A DNA stretch of 64,000 nucleotides from positions 372,001 to 436,000 of the forward strand of contig JACKMT010000004.1 in assembly GCA_024235255.1 (NCBI GenBank), in the 5' to 3' direction. Positions 37,007 through 47,500 of the stretch are shown in pieces (positions within the stretch are counted from its first letter, which is position 1; each line of letters starts with the position of its first letter). The notes under the pieces were generated by a model. That model made no database searches, was not told where the DNA came from, and saw nothing but the letters and a program-made list of their open reading frames with translations. This DNA comes from Chromatiaceae bacterium (GTDB lineage: Bacteria > Pseudomonadota > Gammaproteobacteria > Chromatiales > Chromatiaceae). Position numbers and translations under genes: made by a program.

Positions 37007-38770
37007 ATGCACAAACTCCAGTATTTTGCCTGTCCGACAGCAATGTTTCGCGCAGCTCGACCTGTGATGGGATTGACGCTCTGCTGGGCGTTGATTATAG
37101 CTGCCCCAGGCCAGGCTCGGGAGGCAATCCTGGAGGGGGATCGCTTCGTACCCGTGGAGGCAAAAAACGGCATGGTGGTAACCAGCCATTACCTGGCAAC
37201 CGATGAGGCGCTGAAGGTACTCGAGCAGGGCGGCAATGCGGTCGATGCAGCCGTCACCACGGCCTTTGCACTGGCAGTGACCCAGCCGCGCTCCGGTAAC
37301 ATCGGCGGCGGCGGATTCATGCTCATCTCTTCGGAGCAGAGGGACGAGGTGGTCGCCATCGACTATCGCGAAAGAGCGCCGGCCCTGGCCAGCCGCGACA
37401 TGTTCCTCGCAACGGATGGCAGTGCGGATGAGGCGCTGAGTCGCTATTCGCACAAGTCGGCCGGCGTCCCCGGCACCGTGGCCGGGCTGGCGCTGGCGCT
37501 CGAGAGATACGGCACGATATCGCTTGCGCAGGCGTTGGCACCGGCAATCAGGCTGGCGGAGGAGGGATTCATTATCCCGGCTCGATTCAGCGACGGGATC
37601 AACGATGCTGCCGACAAGCTGCGGCAACATGAATCGAGCCGCAAGATTTTCTTCAAGCCTGACGGCAGCAGCTATGAGCCGGGAGAACGCTTCATCCAAA
37701 AGGACCTGGCGGCGACGCTGAAGCGCATCGCCGAGCAGGGTGTCAACGGCTTCTACCAGGGAACGACCGCCGATCTGATTGTCGCAGAGATGCAGCGGGG
37801 TGGCGGCCTGATCACGCACGAGGATCTGAAGAACTATCAACCGGCGCTCCGCCAGCCGGTGCATGGCAACTACCGCGGTTACGACATCTATTCGATGAGC
37901 CCGCCCAGCTCCGGCGGTGCCCACATCCTGCAGATTCTCAACATCCTGGAGGGCTTCCCGATCGCTTCTACCGGGCATAACTCGGCGCTGACGATTCATC
38001 TGATGGCTGAGGCGATGACGCGCGCCTATGCCGACCGCTCCAAATATCTGGGCGACTCGGATTTCGTCCAGGTCCCCATCAAGGGATTGACCTCCAAGAC
38101 TTATGCGGAACAGCTGCGGGGCGAGATCAAGCAGGAACAGGCGACCGCCAGCGCGACCCTGCTGCCGGGCAATCCCGCGCCCTACGAAAGCAACGATACC
38201 ACGCACTTTTCCATCGTGGATAAATTCGGCAACGCGGTCTCGAACACCTACACGATCAACTTCAGCTACGGTTCGCATATCGTCGTCGACGGCGCCGGGT
38301 TTCTGCTCAATAACGAGATGGATGACTTCAGCGCCAAGCCGGGCGTGGCCAATGCTTACGGCCTGATCGGCGGTGAGGCCAACAAGATCGAGCCGAACAA
38401 GCGGATGCTCAGTTCGATGTCGCCGACAATCGTGAAAAAAGACGGAAAGAATTTTCTGGTCACCGGCAGTCCCGGAGGGTCGCGCATCATCACCACCACA
38501 CTGCAGGTATTGATGAACGTGATCGATCACCGCCTGAATATCCAGGCCGCGGTCAGTGCACCCAGGGTGCACCATCAGTGGCTGCCGGATGAGATCCGCA
38601 TCGAGGAGGGGATCAGTCCGGATACTATTCGGCTGCTGGAGCAGCTAGGGCACACCGTGGTGCGCAAGGATGCGATGGGTGCCAGTCAGAGTATCATGGT
38701 GGGCGGAGACGGCAGGCTGTACGGCGGAGCGGATCCGCGCCGCAGCACCTCTTCGGCCAAGGGTTTCTGA
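37007..38770 (+). CDS. ggt: gamma-glutamyltransferase
   Basis: Periplasmic enzyme that hydrolyses glutathione or transfers its gamma-glutamyl group. A 587-residue precursor starts at 37007, where GGGAG lies upstream and a signal peptide follows (FRAARPVMGLTLCWALIIAA then PGQA). The catalytic threonine, which is freed by self-cleavage into two chains, is T398 in ESNDTTHFS. Other family landmarks are EQGGNAVDAAVTTAFALAV, SGNIGGGGFML and FGNAVSNTYTINFSYGS. The C-terminal chain has SPTIVKKDGKNFLVTGSPGG. Its 3' end is 8 bases from a convergent DUF882 gene. Function is secure at family level. Confidence 0.95.
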   Translation: MHKLQYFACPTAMFRAARPVMGLTLCWALIIAAPGQAREAILEGDRFVPVEAKNGMVVTSHYLATDEALKVLEQGGNAVDAAVTTAFALAVTQPRSGNIGGGGFMLISSEQRDEVVAIDYRERAPALASRDMFLATDGSADEALSRYSHKSAGVPGTVAGLALALERYGTISLAQALAPAIRLAEEGFIIPARFSDGINDAADKLRQHESSRKIFFKPDGSSYEPGERFIQKDLAATLKRIAEQGVNGFYQGTTADLIVAEMQRGGGLITHEDLKNYQPALRQPVHGNYRGYDIYSMSPPSSGGAHILQILNILEGFPIASTGHNSALTIHLMAEAMTRAYADRSKYLGDSDFVQVPIKGLTSKTYAEQLRGEIKQEQATASATLLPGNPAPYESNDTTHFSIVDKFGNAVSNTYTINFSYGSHIVVDGAGFLLNNEMDDFSAKPGVANAYGLIGGEANKIEPNKRMLSSMSPTIVKKDGKNFLVTGSPGGSRIITTTLQVLMNVIDHRLNIQAAVSAPRVHHQWLPDEIRIEEGISPDTIRLLEQLGHTVVRKDAMGASQSIMVGGDGRLYGGADPRRSTSSAKGF

Positions 38771-38778
38771 AGCGGCTG

Positions 38779-39309
38779 CTACCAGGTGCGGTGGGGACCG
38801 GTGTCAAGATGCACAAAATCCGATTTTCGATAAAGGCCCACCCCCCCGGATTGCAATGCAAGCGCCGCTTTTCTGAGACGGCCGCAATCGACGTCGGTCA
38901 GGCGTACGTCTATGGCGCGTCCTAGCATGTGCAGGCTCTTTTTGGCTACGCCGCTGCTTCTATTGCGCAATTTCAGGTTGGTTTGGGGTGAACGATAGGC
39001 AGATATCACCTCATAGACGCCATTACTGCCGGTCATCCGCTTCAGCGCGAACAACTGGTCGAGCAGCTGCGGGTCTATCGTTTTGATATCGCCGGTCCTA
39101 AAATCGCGCAGGCAGCTGTCGATATCAGATAAGGATTCGGCAAGATACTCTGACCCGTCATGATAGACTACAGAGAGTTTTTCCCCGGTATGGGTGTGAT
39201 AGAAAGAGAGTTTACGTTCACCGGCAATGGCAGCAGTGGCAATCTGCGGTAGCGGAAGGAAAGGCGCCAGGATGGCACTTTTAAGCATCAGTCTTCTGGT
39301 TGGATTCAT
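38779..39309 (-). CDS. DUF882/M15-type YcbK-like exported peptidase
   Basis: A 176-residue exported protein with a twin-arginine-like leader (NPTRRLMLKSAILAPFLPL). The body carries the M15/DUF882 zinc-site features AYRSPQTNLKL, SLHMLGRAIDVRL (His and Asp ligands) and DFVHLDTGP (third ligand). Family members are thought to act on peptidoglycan. The gene is divergent from a YcbB-like L,D-transpeptidase, the same pair as ycbK-ycbB in enterobacteria, so a joint cell-wall role is likely. Catalytic activity is inferred from intact ligands. Confidence 0.9.
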   Translation of the reverse strand: MNPTRRLMLKSAILAPFLPLPQIATAAIAGERKLSFYHTHTGEKLSVVYHDGSEYLAESLSDIDSCLRDFRTGDIKTIDPQLLDQLFALKRMTGSNGVYEVISAYRSPQTNLKLRNRSSGVAKKSLHMLGRAIDVRLTDVDCGRLRKAALALQSGGVGLYRKSDFVHLDTGPHRTW

Positions 39310-39386
39310 ATCGTATAATTTCTATTCTCAGGCCCTAGACCGCGCAAATATACCAGAGTCATTGTGAAAATACAGTTAACCCGCCT

Positions 39387-41174
39387 ATGAAATGGATGCC
39401 AGTCAGATTCGCTTCGGCCATTGCTCTGCTTTGGCTCGTTTCGCCGTTGCTGCCTGCGGCAGCCTCTGTCGGCCAGATCAACGGTCAGCATCGCCTGTGC
39501 GACCGGATCGAGCTGTTGTATAAAACCGGGCAGCTGAATATTCAAGGCGAAGTGGTCACAGCAGACTCCCTGATACCGGAGCTCTACAATCGCAATGGCT
39601 ATTCGCCCATCTGGCAGCGTGAGCAGAACATGAACGATTTGCTGGATATGATCCAATCCAGCTTTGAGGAAGGGCTGACACCCGCGGATTACCATCAGAC
39701 CGCCCTGATCCGGATGCTGGAGCGCCACCGGGCGGGTGCCATGACCCCCTGTGAACGGGCGGATCTGGACATCCTGCTGACGGATGCGCTGCTGCGTCTC
39801 GGCTATCATCTGCTGTACGGCAAGGTGAACCCAAGAGATCTTGACGCCGACTGGAACCTGAAACGGGAGATCTACGACAAGGATCCGGTCGACCTGATGC
39901 AGAGCGCGATCGACTCGGACTCGTTGAAAGGTTTTCTGCAACAGTTCATGCCGGTGCTGCCTGTTTACACGCGAATGAAGCAGGCGCTGGCGGAGTACCG
40001 TGCCATCGAGGCGCGCGGCGGATGGCCACAGATACCTTCAGGAGCGACTATCAAGCCGGGTGAACGCGAGCCGCGGGTTGCGCTGATCCGCGAACTGCTT
40101 CGGATCACCGGCGATCTGGCGGATGAGACGCCGGCTGCAGATCCAATGCACTACGATGTTCAGCTTGAACAGGCGGTCATTCGTTTCCAGAAGCGTCACG
40201 CTTTGGAGATGGACGGCGCGGTGGGTAAAAAGACCTTGGCGGCCATGAATGTGCCGGTCGCTGCGCGCATTGATCAGATCCGGGTGAATCTGGAGCGCGC
40301 CCGCTGGGTATTCAGGGATCTCCCCGGCGAATTTGTCATGATCGATATCGCCGGTTTCCAAGCGACGCTGTTCCGGGGTGGGCAGCCGGTCTGGGAGGCG
40401 GCGGTGCAGGTGGGCACACCGTTCCGGAAAACACCCGTTTTCCAGGATCTGATGGAATATCTGGTTTTTAACCCTACCTGGACCGTGCCGCCGGTCATCT
40501 TCAAGAACGATGTACTGCCCAAACTGCAAAGCGACCCCGGCTACCTTTTGGAAAGGAATATGCGGGTCATCGACAGCCAGGGCAACAGCGTGGACGCCTC
40601 GACTATCGACTGGTCACAAGTGACGCACTGGAACTTCCCTCATATGATCCGTCAGGATCCCGGACCGCACAACGCGCTGGGCAGGATTAAGTTCATGTTT
40701 CCCAATAAACATTCGGTCTATCTGCACGACACACCGAACAAGTCAGGGTTCAGGCGGCAGAAAAGGACCTTCAGCTCGGGTTGTATCAGGGTGGAACGGC
40801 CATTTGAGCTGGCCGAACTGCTGCTGAACGACAGCGAGAAATGGTCGAAAGAGAGAATAGCGCAGGTGGTCGAATCGGAGCAGACCCGGATCGTCCCGTT
40901 GCAGAGAAAGCTGCCGGTATTGGTGCTCTACTGGACCGTAGGCGCAGATGAAACAGCGTTCCATTTCAAACCCGACGTCTATCAGCGCGACCGCCAGGTG
41001 ATAAATGCGCTGAACGGCGAATTCAGGTTCGATCCACCGGACAATATGCCGGCCTGGTACCGCGGTTCCCGCAGCAGCCGCCCGCCGCAGAAGCGCGCAG
41101 CTGCGGCTGAAAAAGCCAGGTTGCCGGGAGCGTATGTTTCGTCCCAAGCGCCGCCGCTAGACAAGTCCCAATAG
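39387..41174 (+). CDS. YcbB-like murein L,D-transpeptidase
   Basis: A 595-residue periplasmic enzyme that forms 3-3 crosslinks in peptidoglycan. A signal peptide (FASAIALLWLVSPLLPAAAS) is followed by a scaffold region with NGYSPIWQ, a peptidoglycan-binding domain (about 215-300, AVIRFQKRHALEMDGAVGKK) and the YkuD catalytic domain (about 310-500). The active cysteine is C466 in FSSGCIRVE, preceded by the conserved histidine in YLHDTP. The C-terminal 60 residues are basic and proline/alanine-rich and probably disordered. It is divergent from the DUF882 gene, as in E. coli. Confidence 0.94.
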   Translation: MKWMPVRFASAIALLWLVSPLLPAAASVGQINGQHRLCDRIELLYKTGQLNIQGEVVTADSLIPELYNRNGYSPIWQREQNMNDLLDMIQSSFEEGLTPADYHQTALIRMLERHRAGAMTPCERADLDILLTDALLRLGYHLLYGKVNPRDLDADWNLKREIYDKDPVDLMQSAIDSDSLKGFLQQFMPVLPVYTRMKQALAEYRAIEARGGWPQIPSGATIKPGEREPRVALIRELLRITGDLADETPAADPMHYDVQLEQAVIRFQKRHALEMDGAVGKKTLAAMNVPVAARIDQIRVNLERARWVFRDLPGEFVMIDIAGFQATLFRGGQPVWEAAVQVGTPFRKTPVFQDLMEYLVFNPTWTVPPVIFKNDVLPKLQSDPGYLLERNMRVIDSQGNSVDASTIDWSQVTHWNFPHMIRQDPGPHNALGRIKFMFPNKHSVYLHDTPNKSGFRRQKRTFSSGCIRVERPFELAELLLNDSEKWSKERIAQVVESEQTRIVPLQRKLPVLVLYWTVGADETAFHFKPDVYQRDRQVINALNGEFRFDPPDNMPAWYRGSRSSRPPQKRAAAAEKARLPGAYVSSQAPPLDKSQ

Positions 41175-41407
41175 CTGCCGGTACCGCATCGCATACAGAA
41201 CCCAGGTCGATCCATTCATGTTTGCAGCCGGCTGCATCGAGCCATTCCAATAATTCTGCCGGACGATTGACTTACGCGGATTGAGCCAGCGATATTACTC
41301 TCCGAAGCATTAGCCCGAATCCTTCATGAAATTTCCGGGTTAGCGCTGTTATGCTTCCGCGGCCCCGGTTCGGGTGGGTTGTACTGCAGCAGCAGAGGAG
41401 TATCGAG

Positions 41408-42517
41408 ATGCAGGTGAAGCGGATATTTCTGGCGTCGTCCGAGGAGTTGCAGGACGACCGCCGGGCGTTTGAATTGATGATCGGTCGCATCAACCAACAG
41501 TGGCGGCAGCGGGATATCGTCTTCGATCTGGTCGTCTGGGAAAACTTCATCGATGCCATGTCGAAAGAGGGGCTGCAGAGCGAATACAACAAGGCGATTC
41601 GCGAGTGCGACATCTTCGTGCTGCTGTTCTTCACCAAGGTTGGCCGCTACACGCTGCAGGAGTTCGAAACCGCCAACGCGGAGATGACCGCGGGCCGCCG
41701 CTGTCAGCGCGTCTACACCTACTTCAGGAACGACTTTATCCTCACCGGCGACATCGATGACAGCATCATCAGCCTGCTCGAATTCAAGGCGAAGCTGAGC
41801 GAGATGCTCGGCCATTATGTCACGCTGTACCGCAACACCGAGGACCTGCAGTGGCAGTTCAGCCGTCAGCTCGAAATGCTGTACGGCAGCGACAGCGCTG
41901 CCTCGTTCGAGATCACCGACAATACGCCGCAGGCGAAAATCGACGAAGCCGCGCTGGTGTTGGGGTACCGGCAGCTGCACGGAGCCAGCGCCCTGAATCA
42001 GGCCGAGGCAGGGCGCCTGCAGCGTGCCGTCCAGCGGGCCGGCAGTCAGGTGCGCAACGCGGTTTTCAATTTGAGCTATGACGTGCGGCGTGAGACCTGG
42101 GCAACGGACAAGCATCTGATGGAGCGCACCATTCCGTTGTTCGAGGCGTTGGCAGCGGCAGACCCCAAGTGGCACGCGGCCCACGGACAGCTCGGTTATG
42201 CACTCAAGGACAAGGTTTCGCCCGACTGGCAGCGTGCCAAGGCGAGCCTGGACCGGGCGGTCGAACTGCGCGGGGAGCGCTTCGACGAAGGCATCTATTA
42301 CCAGTACAACCGGGCACTGTGCGCGATCAATCTCGATCCGAATTACACTGCCGCCGTGCGTGTCCCGGCAGAAGCGCCCACCCGCAACGCGGTACTGGAG
42401 ATTCTCAAGCAGGCGCGACGTGAACTCGAAGGCGACTGGGAGCGTATGCTGCAGGATCCAGAGTCGGCCGATATCCGCACCTGGCTGACGCTGAACGGCT
42501 CGCCGCGTCTGCGCTGA
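41408..42517 (+). CDS. DUF4062-like/TIR-like protein with TPR-type tail
   Basis: A 369-residue soluble protein. GAGGAG precedes the ATG at 41408; the longer frame from 41351 is less likely. The N-terminal 110 residues (KRIFLASSEELQDDRRAFE, VWENF, SEYNKAIRECDIFVLLFF) resemble the DUF4062 domain, a TIR/nucleotide-deoxyribosyltransferase-like fold found in NTPase and toxin-type signalling proteins. The C-terminal half (about 175-369) is helical, with TPR-like spacing (AAADPKWHAAHGQLGYAL, YYQYNRALCAINLDPN). No NTPase domain or sensor is fused or adjacent. It may be a stand-alone stress or conflict signalling protein, but that is inference. The next gene follows closely on the same strand. Confidence 0.75.
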   Translation: MQVKRIFLASSEELQDDRRAFELMIGRINQQWRQRDIVFDLVVWENFIDAMSKEGLQSEYNKAIRECDIFVLLFFTKVGRYTLQEFETANAEMTAGRRCQRVYTYFRNDFILTGDIDDSIISLLEFKAKLSEMLGHYVTLYRNTEDLQWQFSRQLEMLYGSDSAASFEITDNTPQAKIDEAALVLGYRQLHGASALNQAEAGRLQRAVQRAGSQVRNAVFNLSYDVRRETWATDKHLMERTIPLFEALAAADPKWHAAHGQLGYALKDKVSPDWQRAKASLDRAVELRGERFDEGIYYQYNRALCAINLDPNYTAAVRVPAEAPTRNAVLEILKQARRELEGDWERMLQDPESADIRTWLTLNGSPRLR

Positions 42518-42537
42518 GTGCTGCAAAAATAGTGGAT

Positions 42538-43323
42538 ATGACGTTTTTTCAGTATCCGCTGGCGGGTTTGCTGGTGGGGATCCTGGTCGGTGCGACCGGT
42601 GTCGGTGGCGGTGCGCTGATGACCCCGTTGCTGGTGTTGCTGTTGGGGGTAGCACCCCACACCGCGGTGGGTACAGATCTGCTCTACGCCTCGCTGACCA
42701 AGCTGTTCGGGGTTGGCATGCACAGTGCGAAAGGGAATGTCGACTGGCAGGTTGTGCGCCGGCTTGCCACAGGCAGTCTGCCGGCAGCGGCGGCCACACT
42801 GCTCTGGATGCATGTGACGGAATCGAACGGCATCCGGGAGGGGATGGTCATCACCGGTCTCGCTGTTGCTTTGCTGCTGACCTCGCTGGCAATGGCCGGT
42901 AAGCCTTGGTTGAATCGCATCGGCCGTTCCGTGCGCATCAACGAACCGATCCCGTTTCTGAAATTTCAGCCCCCGCTGACCGTACTTACCGGGGTATGCC
43001 TGGGCAGTCTGGTCACGCTTACCTCGATCGGTGCCGGCGCATTGGGATCGGTGATACTGGTTTTTCTCTATCCGCTTCGGTTGACGCCGGTGAAACTGGT
43101 CGGCACCGATCTCGCCCACGCGATTCCGCTGGCGTTGGTGGCCGGCGCCGGTCATATTCTTCTCGGCAACGTCGATTTTGTGCTGCTTGGCACCCTGCTG
43201 CTCGGGTCGATTCCGGGCGTGCTGCTCGGTGCGCACTTCGGGGGAAAACTGCCAGAGCATGTACTGCGCCTCACGATCGCGCTGATGCTCGCACTGATCG
43301 GTTTTAAAATGCTGATGCATTAG
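42538..43323 (+). CDS. TSUP-family (TauE/SafE) membrane transporter
   Basis: A 261-residue membrane protein with about eight helices. It starts with the family pattern LAGLLVGILVGATGVGGGALMTPLLVLLLGV and repeats it in the second half as GVCLGSLVTLTSIGAGALGSVILVFLY, the twofold structure of TSUP permeases. Such proteins export or import sulfite, sulfoacetate, thiosulfate or other organosulfur anions; the substrate is not indicated. Either the ATG at 42538 or a GTG two codons upstream could be used. It is only 20 bases downstream of the DUF4062-like gene, and transcriptional coupling is possible. Confidence 0.88.
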   Translation: MTFFQYPLAGLLVGILVGATGVGGGALMTPLLVLLLGVAPHTAVGTDLLYASLTKLFGVGMHSAKGNVDWQVVRRLATGSLPAAAATLLWMHVTESNGIREGMVITGLAVALLLTSLAMAGKPWLNRIGRSVRINEPIPFLKFQPPLTVLTGVCLGSLVTLTSIGAGALGSVILVFLYPLRLTPVKLVGTDLAHAIPLALVAGAGHILLGNVDFVLLGTLLLGSIPGVLLGAHFGGKLPEHVLRLTIALMLALIGFKMLMH

Positions 43324-43445
43324 CCTATCTCGCTGTGCGCTGGATGTTTACTGTCAATCAAGGGTTGTGCTCGCCGGAATCGATCCCATGCTGGGCGGCG
43401 TGGTCGCAACCTCCTATACTCACGCCAACCGGAGGTTAAATCGAG

Positions 43446-44558
43446 GTGCATGTGAGAATCTGGCGGGAAGGTGTCGGAACAGGCGCGGGTGTGCTGCTTG
43501 GCTGGCTGTTGTGGGGTGTGGTGCAGGCCGCCGCACCGTTGACTCAAGTGATCGTGTCGCCGGTCCGAACGGTTCAATTCGAGGATCGGATCGACGCACT
43601 CGGCACGCTGCGCGCCAGCGAGTCGGTCTCCCTGACGGCGTCTGTCACGGAAACGATCAGCGCACTCTACTTCGATGACGGAGACCGGGTGGCTGCCGGC
43701 AAGGTGCTGGCCGAGATGACCAGTGCCGAGGAGCATGCGCAGCTGAATGAGGTGCGTGCACTGGTTGAAGAGGCGGATCTGCAGTACCGGCGGGTACAGT
43801 CGCTCGCGACGCAGGGCACCGCCGCGCAAGCACTGCGCGACGAACGGCGCCGTGAATACGATACTGCGCGCGCCCGTCTCAATGGCATCGAGTCGCGGCT
43901 GTCGGACCGTCTGATCAAGGCACCCTTCGATGGGGTGGTCGGTCTGCGCAACATTAGCGTCGGCGCGCTGGTTGAACCGGGTGATCTGATCACGACACTG
44001 GACAATGACGTGTCGATGAAACTGGATCTGACGGTTCCAAGCCTCTTCCTGTCGAGCCTGAAGCCAGGGCTGGCTGTCAGCGCGGCAACCAGCGCCTATG
44101 GCGCACGGACGTTCACCGGAGAGGTTCACAGTATCGACAGTCGGGTCGATCCGGTGACACGATCGCTGTTAGTGCGGGTACTGCTGCCAAACCCGGAGCG
44201 GCTGCTCAAACCCGGCATGCTGATGCAGGTATCGTTGCACAAGGATCCGCGCCAGACGCTGGTGATTTCCGAGGCGGCGTTGCTGCCTGCCGGGCAGGAG
44301 CAGTTCGTGCTGGTCGCGGTACCGGATACAACACAGCACAAGGCTGAAAAGCGCCGCATCCGGATCGGTTCCCGCCGACCCGGCGAGGTCGAGGTGGTGC
44401 AGGGTCTGCACGAAGGCGAACTGGTGATAACACACGGTGCGCTGCGGGTACGACCGGGGCAGTCTGTCATGCTGCGTGCTGTCGACCAAGGCGGTCAGTC
44501 GCTGAGCGAGCTGTTGGAGCACCCAAAGCAGGCGGGTGCTCCGGGGCGCAGTGAATGA
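43446..44558 (+). CDS. RND efflux periplasmic adaptor
   Basis: A 370-residue membrane-fusion protein bridging an RND pump and an outer-membrane channel. It starts at a GTG (43446) with GGAGG 10 bases upstream and has one N-terminal membrane anchor or signal (GVLLGWLLWGVVQAA). The lipoyl-like half-motifs (ALYFDDGDRVAAGKVLAEM and LIKAPFDGVVGLRNISVGAL) flank an alpha-hairpin of about 50 residues, followed by beta-barrel and membrane-proximal regions. The stop overlaps the start of the RND permease by 4 bases (ATGA). No TolC-type gene is present, so an outer channel must be encoded elsewhere. Confidence 0.92.
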   Translation: MHVRIWREGVGTGAGVLLGWLLWGVVQAAAPLTQVIVSPVRTVQFEDRIDALGTLRASESVSLTASVTETISALYFDDGDRVAAGKVLAEMTSAEEHAQLNEVRALVEEADLQYRRVQSLATQGTAAQALRDERRREYDTARARLNGIESRLSDRLIKAPFDGVVGLRNISVGALVEPGDLITTLDNDVSMKLDLTVPSLFLSSLKPGLAVSAATSAYGARTFTGEVHSIDSRVDPVTRSLLVRVLLPNPERLLKPGMLMQVSLHKDPRQTLVISEAALLPAGQEQFVLVAVPDTTQHKAEKRRIRIGSRRPGEVEVVQGLHEGELVITHGALRVRPGQSVMLRAVDQGGQSLSELLEHPKQAGAPGRSE

Positions 44559-47500
44559 TCCTGTCAGATATCTCTATCACCCGTCCGGTCTTTGCTGCGG
44601 TGCTTTCACTGCTGCTGATCGCCTTTGGCCTGGTCGCTTTCGACCGTTTGCCATTGCGCGAGTACCCGGACATCGATGCACCGGTGGTCTCGGTCGAAAC
44701 CGTCTACCGCGGCGCGGCCGCCAACGTGGTGGAGAGCCGCATCACGCAGGTGATCGAAGAGCGCATCGCCGGCGTCGAAGGGATCCGTTTTATCGAGTCG
44801 GTAAGCGAGGACGGCCGCTCCGCCATCACGGTGCGGTTTGGCGTTGACCGGGAGATAGACGGTGCGGCCAACGATGTCCGCGACCGGGTGGCGACGGTGC
44901 TGGACGACCTTCCGGCCGAGGCCGATCCCCCGGAGATCCGCAAAGTCGACAGCAACGAGGATGTCATCATGTGGCTGAATCTGGTCAGCGACCGCATGAG
45001 CGTACCCGAACTGTCGGATTATGTGCGGCGTTATCTGCTGGATCGCTTCTCGGTACTCGACGGTGTGGCAAGGGTTCAGGTAGGCGGTGGCCAGACGTTC
45101 GCGATGCGCATCTGGCTCGACCGCAAGCAGCTGGCGGCGCGCAACCTCTCGGTGAGCGATGTCGAAAGCGCGCTGCGGGCGGAGAATCTGGAGCTGCCGG
45201 CCGGCAGTCTCGATTCGGTGGACCGCCAGTTTAGTGTGCGTATGGCGCGGACCTTCAACAACGCCGGAGAGTTTGCGAAACTGGTGCTGGCGCGGGGTGA
45301 TGACGGGTACCTGGTGCGGCTTGGCGATGTCGCCCGGGTGGAGAAGGGTGCGGAGGAGACCCGAACCTTCTTTCGCGGCAACGGCGTGCCTATGGTGGGC
45401 ATAGGCATAGTCAAGCAGTCGACTGCCAATACCATCGAGGTGGCCGAGGCGGCCAAGGCCGAGGTGGAGCGCATCAACCGCGCGCTTCCTGCGGGCATGG
45501 AGATCAAGCAGAGCTACGATACTTCAGTGTTCGTAAAAGGCGCAATTGCCGAGGTTTATAAGACGCTTGCGATTGCCATCGCGCTGGTGATTCTGGTGAT
45601 TTTTCTGTTTCTCGGCAGTGTGCGCGCAACCTTGGTGCCGGCGGTGACGGTACCGGTTTCACTGGTTGCCACCTTTCTGGTGCTCTGGCTGCTCGGCTTC
45701 TCCATCAACATTCTGACCCTGCTGGCGCTGGTGCTGGCCATCGGGCTGGTGGTGGACGATGCCATCGTGGTCTTGGAAAACGTCCACCGGCGCATGGAAG
45801 AGTACGGCGAAACACGCCTGGTGGCAGCCTTTCGCGGCGCGCGCCAGGTCGCATTTGCGGTGATCGCTACGACGATCGTACTGGTGGCGGTATTCGTGCC
45901 GATCGCTTTCCTGCAGGGTGATGTCGGACGTCTGTTCTCCGAGTTTGCACTGACCATGGCCGCGGCGGTCGGTTTCTCCAGCTTTGTCGCGCTGTCGTTG
46001 TCGCCGATGCTGGCTTCGCAGATTCTGCCGCAGGAGGCCGGCAAAGCGAGTCTGGCACACGCGGTGGACAGAATTTTCGAGCGCATCCGCAACGCCTACC
46101 TGTGGCTTTTACGCCTGGCCCTGAACCAAAAATGGGTGGTGGGGCTGCTCTTTCTGGGGATACTCGCGGGCACCCAGTGGCTGCTGGATAACATTCCGAG
46201 CGAATACGCGCCGAAAGAGGACCGGGGTGCTTTCTTCCTGCTGGTCAACGGCCCTGAAGGTGCCACCTTTGAATACATGAAGGCGTATATGGATGAGATC
46301 GAGCGGCGTCTGATGCCTCTGGTCGAAAGCGGAGAGGTGACGCGTCTGCTGGTGCGCGCGCCTCGCACCTTCAGCAACTTCGCTATCTTCAACAGCGGTA
46401 TCGTGGTGCATGTTTTAAACGACTGGAGCGCCCGCCGATCTGCCTGGGAGATCATGGACGATGTCCGCAAGAGAGTGAATGATCTGCCTGGCGTGCGCGC
46501 GTTTCCGGTCATGCGCCAGGGATTCGGTGCACGTATCCAGAAGCCGGTGCAGTTTGTGATCGGCGGCGGCACCTATGCCGAACTGGCCGAGTGGCGCGAC
46601 CTGCTGCTGGCGAAGATCGAGGAGTCCAATCCCGGACTTGAGGGACTGGACTGGGACTACAAGGAGACTAAGCCGCAGTTGCAGGTGCTGATCGACTACG
46701 ATCGGGCGGCCGACCTGGGCGTGACGGTCGGGGAGATCGGCCGCACGCTTGAAACCATGCTCGGCTCGCGCCGGGCTACGACTTTTATCGAGGAGGGTGA
46801 GGAGTATAACGTCATCCTCGAGGGCGACCGCTTCGATCAACGCACCCCGACCGATCTTGCCAACCTCTACGTCCGTTCGCAACGCAGCCGGCAGCTTATT
46901 CCGCTGGCCAACCTGGTGCAGCTCCGGGAGGTGGCGGATTCGATCAAACTCAACCGTTACAACCGCGTGCGCGCCATTACCATCGAGGCTAATTTGACCG
47001 ATACGCTTTCGTTGGAGAAGGCGTTGGCTTTCCTGGACGGACTGGTGAAAGAACATTTGCCGGGCAAGGTCATTGTCGACTACAAGGGCCAGTCGCAGGA
47101 CTTCAGGTCTACCGGGGGATCGATTCTCTTCGTTCTGGTACTCGGCGGTGTGATCGTCTATCTGGTGTTGGCAGCGCAGTTCGAGAGTTGGATTCACCCC
47201 TTGGTCATCATGCTGACCGTGCCGCTGGCGATGGCGGGTGCGCTGCTGGGACTCCACCTCAACGGAATGTCGCTCAACCTCTACAGCCAGATCGGTCTGA
47301 TCATGCTGATCGGCCTGGCTGCCAAGAATGGGATCCTGATCGTCGAGTTTGCCAATCAGCTGCGCGATGCCGGCGAAGCGTTTCAGCAGGCACTGCTGCA
47401 TGCGACCGAAGTCCGCTTCCGCCCGATCGTGATGACCGGGATTACCACGGCGGCGGGTTCCGCCCCGCTGCTGCTATCCTCGGGCGCGGGTTCGGAGACG

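Noticed and set aside
36818..38575. 585-codon minus-strand frame opposite ggt
   Set aside because: The plus strand holds gamma-glutamyltransferase with its catalytic threonine; the antisense frame is a codon-bias artefact.
41324..42799. 491-codon minus-strand frame opposite the DUF4062-like and TSUP genes
   Set aside because: It spans two plausible sense genes, has no domain pattern and is rich in Arg/Ala/Gln as shadow frames are.
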